From: Symbiodinium natans
Taxonomy: Eukaryota; Sar; Dinophyceae; Suessiales; Symbiodiniaceae
Length of the DNA stretch: 39,746 nt
Direction: 5' to 3'
Assembly (NCBI GenBank): GCA_905221605.1
Contig: CAJNDS010001040.1
Span: forward strand, 1-39,746
Both the position numbers and the translations under genes were made by a program. This document shows positions 1 to 7,833 of the stretch, one piece after another (positions within the stretch are counted from its first letter, which is position 1; each line of letters begins with the position of its first letter). Below the pieces are notes generated by a model, which saw only the letters and a list, made by a program, of their open reading frames with translations, did not search any database and was not told where the DNA came from.

Positions 1-84
1 ACGTCCAGGCTGCCTTCTCACTGACAGCTTCCCACAATCCGATAAGGTTCGAGATTGTTCGAGACTATCAATTACGGGCGGTAG

Positions 85-273
85 CTACTCCACATGCTCA
101 CATAACGCAAGCCTGACAGTGCTGCGCAGCCGTGATGCATGCAAAAGCTGATACTTCGCCACGTAGCCATCTCCAAGCCGTGCACAACTTTCGCGCCTTA
201 ATGATGGCCACAGCCAAAGCCAGGATCCCAGAAGAGAAAGCAGCCAGCCAACCCGCAGCGGAGCTGATACCAT
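85..273 (-). CDS. Unrecognised membrane-like exon fragment
   Basis: Open minus-strand frame of about 60 codons with one hydrophobic Leu/Trp-rich stretch near its upstream end (VGWLLSLLGSWLWLWPSL), followed by a basic, polar tail. It lies downstream, in transcription order, of the DUF4126-like exons at 0.8-1.15 kb and could be a later exon of that gene, but I see no splice evidence joining them. The first codon of the open frame is not clearly a real start. It could equally be chance open frame. Confidence 0.2.
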   Translation of the reverse strand: MVSAPLRVGWLLSLLGSWLWLWPSLRRESCARLGDGYVAKYQLLHASRLRSTVRLALCEHVE

Positions 274-756
274 AGTGGCTCCTGGATTAGGGCGTGAATG
301 CTAACGGCTGAGGTAATACCAGCTGGCAGTGACATCTTGAAACGTAACAGCAATTAGTAGGTAGGTATGGCACTGGGTTACAAACACCGTGAGCAGTTGC
401 TGTGGAAACTCTGGGGAAGGCTTGTTGTTTTTTTGGGCGTTTTTGTTGTTGCTATTGAGTTTTGGCATAGGAGACGTAGGTCCCCGACGTGCTTCATGGT
501 CAAATCGTGCTCTCAGCACTCCTCCTAGGTCACACGTGGTCGAAATCGCGCTCTCTGCTTGAGACCAAGGGTCGCGCGCACATGCACATTCGACATGCTA
601 TCTGCACATGAATACTCTACGTCCACATTGATCTAAATAATCATAATAGGTTACTCGTGCCGAGCTGGAAACATGGCAGATGCCAAGATCGAGGAGTTGG
701 AGGCCCGCACATGCCTGTTAATCTGTGCCCAACCAAAATCCTGCAAAGCCTCCCTG
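274..756. other. No supported gene
   Basis: This stretch lies between the two membrane-type fragments. It holds a short T-rich run near 430-455 and otherwise no coding signal, repeat or RNA gene that I can defend. It may be intron or 3' untranslated sequence of the DUF4126-like gene. Confidence 0.4.
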
Positions 757-789
757 CTACACCTGAAACTTGCAAGTCAAAGAAGAAAG

Positions 790-1155
790 AACAACTTTGA
801 ACGATTCCGTCCCGTAGCTTGGTGTCAAGGCCATGGCGAACCCGAGCATGGGCTTTGCCAGCAGCATGAAGCAATCTTGGCAAGAAGCCAAGGCTGGGAT
901 GCAGTCGGACACCAGCTCCAAAACGAGCAGGAGGCTGAGCACTCCGATGCACCACCAGCTATCCAACCATGTGTCTTCCAAATGCAACGGAAAACGATCG
1001 GTCAGCTTCGAGCCTCAGTGGCTCAACTCTACGGCCCACATCTTCGCAAGGGGTCACCCCCTTGCCTCTGTGCTGGCAAATCGCCGATGGCCACGAGCAG
1101 CATGGGGATGGCGGCCTTCACGCCCGTGAGGCCTTCATCGCAGCAAGAGCTCAGA
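790..1155 (-). CDS. DUF4126-like integral membrane protein (two exons visible)
   Basis: Two minus-strand blocks read as parts of one membrane protein. The upstream block (about 1150-1065) carries a Cys-Cys-Asp-Glu-Gly start and the hydrophobic run GVKAAIPMLLVAIGDL. The downstream block (about 972-810) reads TWLDSWWCIGVLSLLLVLEL, then VSDCIPALASCQDCFML, then AKPMLGFAMALTPSYG. The order 'hydrophobic helix, Leu-Glu, Asp-x-Ile-Pro, Asp-x-Phe, Lys-Pro-x-x-Gly' is how I know the DUF4126 family (small multi-pass proteins of unknown function, found in bacteria and algae). A stop codon separates the blocks, so an intron is required between them; I did not fix its ends. The gene continues in at least one direction, and I see no confident start. 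What it does is unknown. The family match is from memory of its pattern. Confidence 0.45.
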
Positions 1156-1938
1156 AGCAGGAAGACATGCAAGAACAGGTATAGTACGACACTGCGACAT
1201 ATCACATCACGTGAGGCCATACCACGATGCATACATGGCACAACGTTGCGCTACTATTCTATTTATAAACGCACACCTACAGAAAAGAACATTATCTGTT
1301 CATTCGCCCCTTCTGGTGGGCACCGCCTCCGAGGGACAAGCTGATGACATAGTTGCTCAGTGCACAGAGTGCTTGAGAGCCACTGCAGATGACCTTCTCG
1401 TGCTGCAGAGTCTGCAAAGGATCAGCCATGCGCAGCCAGAAAACCCTGAACGTAAGGCTCGTTCGTGGTTTGGTTCTGGCAGGTTCAGGCTGCTTTCTGG
1501 CTGGTGCAGGTACCCATCGCGTTTTTCAATATTCTTGGTTGAACATGTGAAGCCCCCTGGCGTATCGAATGTCTTGCAACGCATGGTGGACATGATGATG
1601 GGGCTCTGGAGCCGGAGGAACTAGCGTAGAACGTCCAGGCGGTGATTGAGCCCTACGACGCCCTATGGCAGCTGGGCCCGGCACGGCCCATGCGCCGGAA
1701 AGAAATGTTCGGTCGATGAGGGGAACGAGCACCTGCAGACTTCTCCCTCTTGCATGGCAGAGGCTAGAGTGTCCCAAAGGGGATGTACCTTGATGAGATG
1801 TATTTGTACAGGCATACGGCTCCAAAAGGACGTTGAGGTTGCTGCACACGTGCAGTCTCAGGGCCGTCGGAACATCCAAGTCGCTGCATCACTGCACTAT
1901 TGGTTTGGGCTGATTAACTCGGATTTTGGATTTTTTTG

Positions 1939-2250
1939 TCACCCGTCTAGCGACTGCTCCTGTATGAAGAGCTGGGGCGTTTTGGGTTCTTGAGCATCCG
2001 TTGCAAGAAGCCGAAGCCCAAGTGGTTGCACCTGGCCTCCTTCATATAGCGCTCGCTTCGCCGGCGCAAACCTCTTTGGCACTGCAGTCGCTGCGCAAGC
2101 TTGAGGCCTGGCATCCATGATGTTCAGCATTCCCGACTCAGCGAGGATGGCGAGGCACCAGTTGAGCTGCAACCGTGTGCTAGGCTTCCCGCGCTCAGGA
2201 CACGGAGGCCACAGCGCTTCTGTCTCCAAGGCCGCATCGAATGACCGCAA
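1939..2250 (-). CDS. Unrecognised exon
   Basis: Open minus-strand frame of about 100 codons whose middle part has coding-like composition: mixed Leu, Ala and charged residues including TRLQLNWCLAILAESGML, then a basic Ala-rich stretch. No domain is recognised. It overlaps the tail of the open frame at 2.2-2.7 kb, so at most part of each can be exon. It could belong to the same gene as the membrane protein just upstream in transcription order. Confidence 0.28.
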   Translation of the reverse strand: MRSFDAALETEALWPPCPERGKPSTRLQLNWCLAILAESGMLNIMDARPQACAATAVPKRFAPAKRALYEGGQVQPLGLRLLATDAQEPKTPQLFIQEQSLDG

Positions 2251-2713
2251 CCTGCCCGAAGTCCGAAGAGATGCGAATCACTCGAGATTTGGCGAGTTTC
2301 CCTGTGACATCTCCCGCCCCCAAAAGGAAACATGCCTTGGGAGTGTCCATTTTGGCAAAGAGCTTTCGGCGCTTTTCATGGCCTGGCTGGCGCAGCTGCA
2401 CTTCAGCAATCATCGCGCCCTTTGCTAGATACTTGTGATATAGAGTGATATACTCTGCTCTTCGGGCATGCTGGGATCTGCTGGGAGCATGTTTAAGGCC
2501 CCAGCTTGCTGATGCGCCTCCGGATCTGCCTTGCAGGTAGCTGGGTAGCTGAGTAGCTGAGTAGCTGAGTAGTTCAGCCGCGATGAAGGCAGTGCTCCGG
2601 CGTTTGTTGACTGCTCTGCATGGCCTCCACTGGACGAGCGCTCTCTGGCAGCATGTCTGCATCCTCCATGCCGCGGAAAAAGCCCCCACAAATGCCCAAC
2701 ATGTCAACTGCAT
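2235..2713 (-). CDS. Unrecognised secreted or membrane protein, probably two exons
   Basis: An ATG at 2713 opens a signal-peptide-like stretch (MQLTCWAFVGAFSAAW, then Cys-Cys). Further on in the same open frame, about 2460-2235, comes a polar, clearly coding-like segment with YLAKGAMIAEVQLRQPGHEK and a Lys/Arg-rich central part ending near SSDFGQ. Between them is a Ser/Tyr-rich stretch encoded by an 8-bp tandem repeat (2537-2577), which is more likely intron than protein. No domain is recognised. The open frame runs further upstream into the CGCTCGTCTT-type repeat at 2.78-2.90 kb, which I do not count as coding for this gene. Confidence 0.35.
2537..2577. repeat. 8-bp tandem repeat (GTAGCTGA-like)
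   Basis: About five head-to-tail copies of an 8-bp unit (GTAGCTGA with small changes). It sits inside an open minus-strand frame where it would encode a Ser/Tyr/Gln-rich stretch; that composition differs from both neighbours, so I read it as intronic. Confidence 0.8.
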
Positions 2714-2741
2714 GCTGGGGGGGGTTTTCACTACCAGGACA

Positions 2742-3245
2742 TCAACAAGCATCTTTACACAGACTTGAACCGTCGAGCGACGCCGAGCGCCACCGAGCGA
2801 CGCCAGCGTCACGTCGCTCGTCGTCTCTCGTCTTTGCTCGCCTTCGCTCGTCTTCGCTTGGTCGCTCGTCTTCGCTCGTCTTCGCGTGTCTGCGCGGATT
2901 TCCGCACGACCGCGCCACCGACGCAATCAAAACACGCCAAGGCCATCCCTTGTCAAAGCGTCGAACATAAACTTCAGGGGCACGGACTTCCACGGAACAC
3001 CAGTCTAAGACATTAATAACTATCTGGGTTTCAGGACTAGAGAAAAAGTGGAAGTAGCTTCCTGCAAGTGCACCGACACAGCCGACGTATGCTCGAAGAA
3101 AAATAACGAGTAGCGCTACAATGCACCGCCGAAGAAAAGGAAAGCTGCTGCACTTGGGATCAAACATTCTTAGTACTGTAGCCGGCCAACTCACCATCTG
3201 CAACAGCTTCAAACGCTCATCTGCCGCAAGCTTTTTCTGCACCAT
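2742..3245 (-). CDS. Unrecognised membrane protein exon
   Basis: ATG at 3245; the frame also stays open upstream, so this may be an internal Met. Roughly the first 130 codons look coding: a basic/hydrophobic start (VQKKLAADERLKLLQMVSW), one strong transmembrane segment (CIVALLVIFLRAYVGCVGAL followed by AGSYFHFF), then an aromatic and charged soluble part containing VEVRAPEVYVRRFDKGWPWR. The last 40 or so codons run into a low-complexity tract coding for repeated Lys/Thr/Ser/Glu/Asp/Arg residues, which may be translated or may lie past a missed splice site. I do not recognise the family. Confidence 0.42.
   Translation of the reverse strand: MVQKKLAADERLKLLQMVSWPATVLRMFDPKCSSFPFLRRCIVALLVIFLRAYVGCVGALAGSYFHFFSSPETQIVINVLDWCSVEVRAPEVYVRRFDKGWPWRVLIASVARSCGNPRRHAKTSEDERPSEDERRRAKTRDDERRDAGVARWRSASLDGSSLCKDAC
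2768..2905. repeat. Imperfect TCGCTCGTCTT-type repeat
   Basis: Many irregular copies of words such as TCGCTCGTCTTCGCTCG and CGAGCGACGCC. On the minus strand it is open in more than one frame and would encode charged Lys/Thr/Ser/Glu/Asp/Arg repeats. It marks the border between two exon-like minus-strand regions. Confidence 0.7.
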
Positions 3246-3620
3246 GTGGCGCTTTCCGCTTTCCGCGGTTACAAGGGCCGTGGCCGTGCTGCTTCCAACT
3301 GGTGTTCAAGAAACCGTTGAGCTACTACAGTTTGAGGTCCATGGTCTTAATAAGAACCCCAGGCCGCGCAACTCCGAAGCCCGAAGCCCTGAAGCGAGGA
3401 TCGCACTGTCGTGTCAGCCCACGCGATCCTCGTCACGAAGCCACCTCCAACCTCAGAACTTCCGCAAGCAGCTATTTCAATATTTGCCCCCGCTGGTCCG
3501 GCAGTCTGGAGTGAGAGGTGGTTGCATCCCCTTTTTGGGTGTTCTTGGGAGGTCGCAGTCCCTCTCAGACTGCCGTGGTCCCTGCACCACCTCCGTTTGC
3601 ACTGGTTGGGCCGTCTCCAG
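3246..3620. other. Ambiguous region, possible short minus-strand exon
   Basis: Both strands stay open here. The minus strand at about 3470-3350 reads GGGFVTRIAWADTTVRSSLQ, which could be an exon, but plus-strand frames over the same bases look no worse. I make no gene call. Confidence 0.25.
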
Positions 3621-3625
3621 CCGAA

Positions 3626-3626
<1 letters not shown>

Positions 3627-3668
<42 letters not shown>

Positions 3669-3692
3669 GTCTCTCTCTCTCTCTCTCTCTCC
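3627..3692. repeat. CT-rich microsatellite
   Basis: About 65 bp of (TC)n with TGTC interruptions. Read on the minus strand it gives runs of Arg-Glu. It begins with the same left flank (CCGAATCTCTGTCTCT) as the microsatellite at 4.06 kb. Confidence 0.95.
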
Positions 3693-4059
3693 ACACGCTA
3701 GGCCCCCCAGAGAGAGCCGCCCCGAAGGTCGCGAGAGTCCCATGTCTTGCGTCTGCTGCCGTTCCCGCGGTTTTCGCGAGCGGGCTTTGGACGGGCCGTG
3801 GGCCCAGTGTTGTACCTGATACCCACTCTGTGCCCCGTCAAAAGATTGAGAACCTGGGGTGCTACTCACCCTTTTTGTGCTGGCTCGGGTTTTCCAAAAA
3901 GAAGGTGGACCTAGTTCCCATAACAACAAGTGTTCCCCCGGCCTTTGCACATCAACACTAGTCGCTACTGGCTCCCTCATGTGTACGCCTGCGCCGGAGT
4001 CTACATCATGTTCTGGCGGTGAATCGTGTAGCCGAGGACGTCGTCGGCGTTCCATGTCC

Positions 4060-4110
4060 GAATCTCTGTCTCTGTCTCTGTCTCTGTCTCTGTCTCTGTC
4101 TCTGTCTCTG

Positions 4111-4154
<44 letters not shown>
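4060..4154. repeat. TCTGTC hexamer array plus (TC)n tail
   Basis: About a dozen copies of the TCTGTC unit followed by about 24 bp of pure (TC)n. Minus-strand translation gives Thr-Glu then Arg-Glu runs. It is not protein-coding by any other sign. Confidence 0.95.
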
Positions 4155-4720
4155 GCAGGCTGTATCAAGCGAGTCCCCCTCCCCCCCCTCCTTGAAAGCA
4201 CAGCAACATGGACCAGTACTGTGTGTGGCAGGGTCGGAAGAAACTAAGCACCGAACACATCCCAGGCAATCGGCAATCTAAACTTCTAAACCTATTCCCT
4301 GTCAGAGGCCGGTCTCTTTCGGTTGCCGACGTCGGTCTCCGTCTTGTGGTCGTTCCCCCTTCCCGTTCTGCGGTGCCGTTGTGGTCGTGTAGTTTCGGTT
4401 TCCCGGCTCTGCTTCGTCACGTAGTCCTCGTCCCCCTTGTTCGGGTCTGTCTGCTTCATCTGGTCGACCTCGTTCTCGGGGGCCCTTCTTGTGCTTGTGG
4501 TTTGTCGTGGCCCCACAGCGACCATTCGTGTGTTGTTTTTGGACTTTTCTTTTGTGACGGTTCCCATCTGAGCTGTCGAGGGGTCTTTCCTCCGTTTTCC
4601 TCCATGTCTGTGGCCCTCTCATCGGTTTCTCTACTGGCTACCACTCTCACTCTCTCCCTCCCACTCCCCCACTCCCCTTGACCCCGAAATCCTCGTGACC
4701 TTCCGGACTCTTCACCTAAA
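4155..4720. other. Pyrimidine-rich stretch without a supported gene
   Basis: The plus strand is rich in T, C and G-T words and poor in A. Frames are open on both strands, as expected from the skew, but none shows domain-like or helix-like character. It resembles the stretches at 12.45-13.15 kb and 31.9-32.9 kb in composition. Confidence 0.4.
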
Positions 4721-4730
4721 GCTTTAAGCC

Positions 4731-4922
4731 CTAACACCTCTTTTGCAGCCAAGAGTCGTGGAAACTCAACCGAGCTCCATAGCAATGTGAGCCAAAGGGA
4801 CATGCTCTACAAGTGCAACCTTGAACTACAGTAGAACCCTGACTTGGAATTTCAACGAGCTCCTGGCTAAGCTGGCCAGAGGAGAGCAAGTGTCGCTCAA
4901 ACGCGGTCCTCAGTAGCCACAT
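4731..4922 (-). CDS. Unrecognised short exon
   Basis: ATG at 4922 opens about 63 codons. The first half is amphipathic and coding-like (MWLLRTAFERHLLSSGQLSQ, then Glu-Leu-Val-Glu-Ile); the second half is Cys/Gly-rich and may already be intron. No family is recognised. Confidence 0.3.
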   Translation of the reverse strand: MWLLRTAFERHLLSSGQLSQELVEIPSQGSTVVQGCTCRACPFGSHCYGARLSFHDSWLQKRC

Positions 4923-5360
4923 CTTTCGGAGCCCACAATAAATTGAGGGGGTCTTATTGGCTTCAGCTGTTTTGTTTTATATATGCATATTTTCCTGCAC
5001 GGGAGACTGGAGACAATCACATCCAACAAACGCTCCACGCCGTGTTCTCGCTGACTGAGGCTGGCTCAATGCACTGTAGGCTGAAGCTCTGCCACCTCAA
5101 CGCCCAACAAAACTGGACAATCTTTAAAACTCATTAGGGGTTAGGGCCCCTTGTACATCTCCAAGTGAACATCAGATGAACTTGCCAAATCTTGCCAACG
5201 TATACAACTATCAACCATCTATCTGCAGGAGCCACTGCTGAACATGCTTGCTCATGCCATTTGCATTCCAGCTGCAGGCGATGAACCTTTCAGTCAAGCT
5301 TCCCGGGCACACGATGCGTGCCTGAGCCGGACACATTTTGCAACCCATCCTTGCGGAGAT
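4923..5360. other. No supported gene
   Basis: A 64-codon plus-strand frame (4943-5137) and another at 5244-5438 exist, but both are Cys/His-rich with no coding character and run against the minus-strand array. I see nothing else. Confidence 0.35.
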
Positions 5361-5367
5361 TATCGAA

Positions 5368-5660
5368 TCAGTCATGCCGCTTCCAGCAATGGTGTGGAAG
5401 CTTACAGCAGCTTCCTGAGTTGTTGGCGGTCTGCTTGAGAAATCTCTTCTTGAGAACCTGACATGTCAAAGCGTGAGGGCGGAGGAATGATAAGCATTGC
5501 AAGCACCAGGCCAGCAAGGGCAAGAAGAGAAGCCAGCCGCATGAAGGACCCACCTTCCTTCCACGAGATTTTGCATGGATCTTTCCCTTACCTGTGCCGA
5601 ACAATTGAGCGAGGGTCATGAAGAACACGCACAGGGTTGCCATGCTCTTGAAGCCCTGCG
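5368..5660 (-). CDS. Unrecognised membrane or secreted exon
   Basis: The minus frame reads TQGFKSMATLCVFFMTLAQL, which could be a signal peptide or signal anchor, then a basic stretch (GKGKIHAKSRGRK). A second hydrophobic helix follows (GWLLFLPLLAWCLQCLSF), then a basic Cys/His-rich tail. Two membrane segments flanking a short basic loop are plausible for a small membrane protein. The part after the second helix may be intron. No family is recognised. Confidence 0.33.
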
Positions 5661-5869
5661 TTTTTTCGTCGACTGTGTATATTCAGTCATCTGCACAGAA
5701 CAGTTAGGAGCAGTTCCCTCGTTGTCAAATTCTCTATGTACGTGCACCGTGGTTTGCACCGGCTCAGCAGGCTACTGGCACAAATCGCGGAAACGTGGGT
5801 TCGACGTAGAGCAAGCTTCCAGCCTCTGTGGCCGCAAGCCTTACTACATCCTAGCTGCCCTAGCTGTTC

Positions 5870-6490
5870 ATCGTGCCAAGCTCTTGCTCTTCGCAGGCTT
5901 GAAACCAAATTGCAGAGAAGTACTGTGGAGCCTCAGCTGTCAAAGGCAGCTTTGGCACCAGTACAGTCGCCTTCAGAATCTGGCCGGATGAAGTTGTCAA
6001 GGTTAAGCTCTGTGGGTCGGCAAGCGGTTGTGCAGGGCCGGTCCAGAATTTCTCGTACAAATGTGCACCTGGTTCACTCAGCATGAATGCCGTCCCACGG
6101 GCACAGGTCCGTTCCAAACTCTGATCCAAGTAGGGCTTTGTGCCACTATCCGTATCCTTCCATTTCATGCACCAGCCGTGCACAACGGCTGGTGTAGAGG
6201 CCAGAACCATGTCCCCTGGCACGATCGCACTCACCGACTCTTCGCTGCCACTGTGGGAGAAGTACCAAGCCCCACTTGTGGAGAGCGCTTGTTGGTCCTC
6301 TCACAGAAGCAACGCTCGAAGCAGCGTTCAAAGGAACAGACAACAGCACACACGACAGCCCCTCGAACTGGCCCCAAGCCTCAGCCCTGTGCACGAAGGA
6401 GCTACAACAGGCCGATGCCGCGCAGGCATCTGGCTCAACAAATGTTGCCACCTGACAGGGGGAAGCAGCGCCGGTCACCAGTGACAAGTG
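5870..6490 (-). CDS. Unrecognised gene, two exons visible
   Basis: The stronger exon, about 6267-5880 after a CCCACAG acceptor, reads in one frame for about 115 codons: VSAIVPGDMVLASTPAVVHG, then a Trp/Lys/Asp-rich stretch, SEPGAHLYEKFWTGPAQP, and a polar Thr/Ser-rich run ending in PQYFSAIWFQA. An upstream exon in another frame, about 6460-6320, reads CQVATFVEPDACAASACC and then AEAWGQFEGLSCVLLSVPLN. The composition is protein-like and not repetitive. Its length and lack of low complexity make chance unlikely. I do not recognise a domain and assign no function. Confidence 0.42.
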
Positions 6491-6689
6491 TACACACTTT
6501 CCAGCTAGAGCACCTACATGGCTTCACGATGTCTCACGGTACGTACACGTTTTCAATCTCATACGACCTGGCCATGCTGTGTTTCAGCAGGCTTGCTTCC
6601 TGACCCAGTGCCCTCAGACAGCCAGACACATGTATGGATCACCGCCCAAGCGAGAGCTGGCCGCATCAAGCTGTCGGTGTGCGCTGGCT

Positions 6690-6976
6690 TTCTGATGGCC
6701 TAACTACTATACAACACTCTGAGCCAAGGAAGAGGTGCTGCAAAAACACGTCAGCATGTCCCGGGCACCTGGATTCAAGGATGGCGCTTAGACTCTGCTG
6801 CTTTTGTCGCTGGAGCATGCGCAACATGCACAGGCCTTCGGGAGCTGCTGTGCTTGCCACCTTTTTGAGGCGCTTCACCTTCCTCAGCTTTCCTGTTGTG
6901 GGATCGAGCTTTGACCTGCTAGGGGTCTGGACAAACATGGCAAGGCGGATGAACCGATGCTTGATGTCCCACACTC
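6690..6976 (-). CDS. Unrecognised basic exon
   Basis: About 80 codons of coding-like sequence: VWDIKHRFIRLAMFVQTPSR, a very basic central part (Lys-Leu-Arg-Lys-Val-Lys-Arg-Leu-Lys-Lys), then helix-like LCMLRMLQRQKQQSLSAILE. It opens just after a possible AAG/AG acceptor at about 6975, with a stop immediately upstream in frame, so it is an internal or 3' exon. It may belong with the exons at 5.9-6.5 kb. No family is recognised. Confidence 0.42.
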
Positions 6977-6999
6977 TTCACACTGCCGCGAAGTCGGGT

Positions 7000-7360
7000 T
7001 GCTGATTGATTGCATCGGGGATGCCCCCGCCACTCACCACTGAGAATTTCTGAGCACGAGGAACTTGAGCACGATTTTTCAAATCACTCCTTTGCCTCCT
7101 GCTCAGTGTTGATTGGGGTTTAGCCTTCGCCCCATTGAAGCGTAGGATCACATGGTACAGGATCGATTTATGGCTAATCCCCTGGTTCCGGAACTCCCCA
7201 CCGGAATCCCAAAGCCGTCGCGATCTTTCGGGACCTTGCTTTCTTCTTCACGCCGGCCGTCCGCACCTGCAGGAAGTGGAGCTCGCAAGTGTTTGCTGCC
7301 ATTTCTGCCCGAGGGCTGCTCTGATGTCTGCTGTGCAACTTGAAGCTTGGATCCTCAACC
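7000..7360. other. No supported gene
   Basis: The plus strand is open in two frames over 7135-7371, but without coding character. Short Pro/Ser/Arg-rich words only. I see no RNA gene or repeat here. Confidence 0.35.
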
Positions 7361-7437
7361 CTAAGCCCTAAACCCTAAACCCTAAACCCCTAAACCCCTA
7401 AACCCCTAAACCCCTAAACCCCTAAACCCTGAAACTC
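7361..7437. repeat. Interstitial telomere-like block (CCCTAAA / CCCCTAAA)
   Basis: Three CCCTAAA-type units followed by five CCCCTAAA units and a degenerate end. CCCTAAA is the C-rich strand of the plant-type telomere repeat TTTAGGG, which dinoflagellates also use. The inserted fourth C in five successive copies shows that the block expanded locally after a unit changed. Confidence 0.95.
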
Positions 7438-7456
7438 AGTCCCTTCAACACCCCAG

Positions 7457-7536
7457 GTTGGCCTTGGCCTTGGCCTTGGCCTTGGCCTTGGCCTTGGCCT
7501 TGGCCTTGGCCTTGGCCTTGGCCTTGGCCTTGGCCG
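7457..7536. repeat. GGCCTT hexamer array
   Basis: About 13 perfect copies of a 6-bp unit (TTGGCC/GGCCTT). It translates as Ala-Leu on the plus strand and as Gly-Gln or Arg-Pro on the minus strand, so long open frames here are an effect of the repeat. It sits 20 bp from the telomere-like block. Confidence 0.97.
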
Positions 7537-7579
7537 CCTTGACCTTTGTCGGGCGCGCCTGCGAGCACCGAAAAAACCC

Positions 7580-7775
7580 TGCCTTTGGTCACAAGCGCCA
7601 AGGGGATTCCAAGGGGCCTTCTCCACCGCATCGGAGGAGGTCCTCTGCCACGAGGCGAGGAGCAACAGCCACATAGCGAGACACGACAAAAGACAGTCCT
7701 GGCCCGCTTCTTGCGAGCAACTTTGGCTCCCAAGACATCTCCCCGGCCTCGGCCTGACGAACTTCTTCGGACATG
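7580..7775 (-). CDS. Possible exon, GC-rich and open in several frames
   Basis: One minus frame reads MSEEVRQAEAGEMSWEPKLL, then SFVVSRYVAVAPRLVAEDLL, which looks like real protein. However, the other minus frames and one plus frame are open too, so the evidence is composition only. It lies just downstream of the PSD C-terminal exon and could be a last exon of PSD or part of the next gene. No family is recognised. Confidence 0.28.
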
Positions 7776-7833
7776 CTCGGAACATGGATTTGCTATGATG
7801 CTTGTGTCGCGCTAGTGCTTTCATGTGGTTCTT

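Noticed and set aside
673-1344. 223-codon plus-strand frame starting MADAKIEELEART
   Set aside because: It lies opposite the DUF4126-like exons, has no domain, and its later part is Arg/Ser/Pro-rich without coding character.
3477-4055. 192-codon minus-strand frame containing Arg-Glu runs
   Set aside because: Its length comes from the CT microsatellite; flanking parts show no domain or conserved pattern.
7414-7824. 136-codon minus-strand frame ending in Arg-Pro repeats
   Set aside because: The repeat half is the GGCCTT array; the other half is open in several frames at once.
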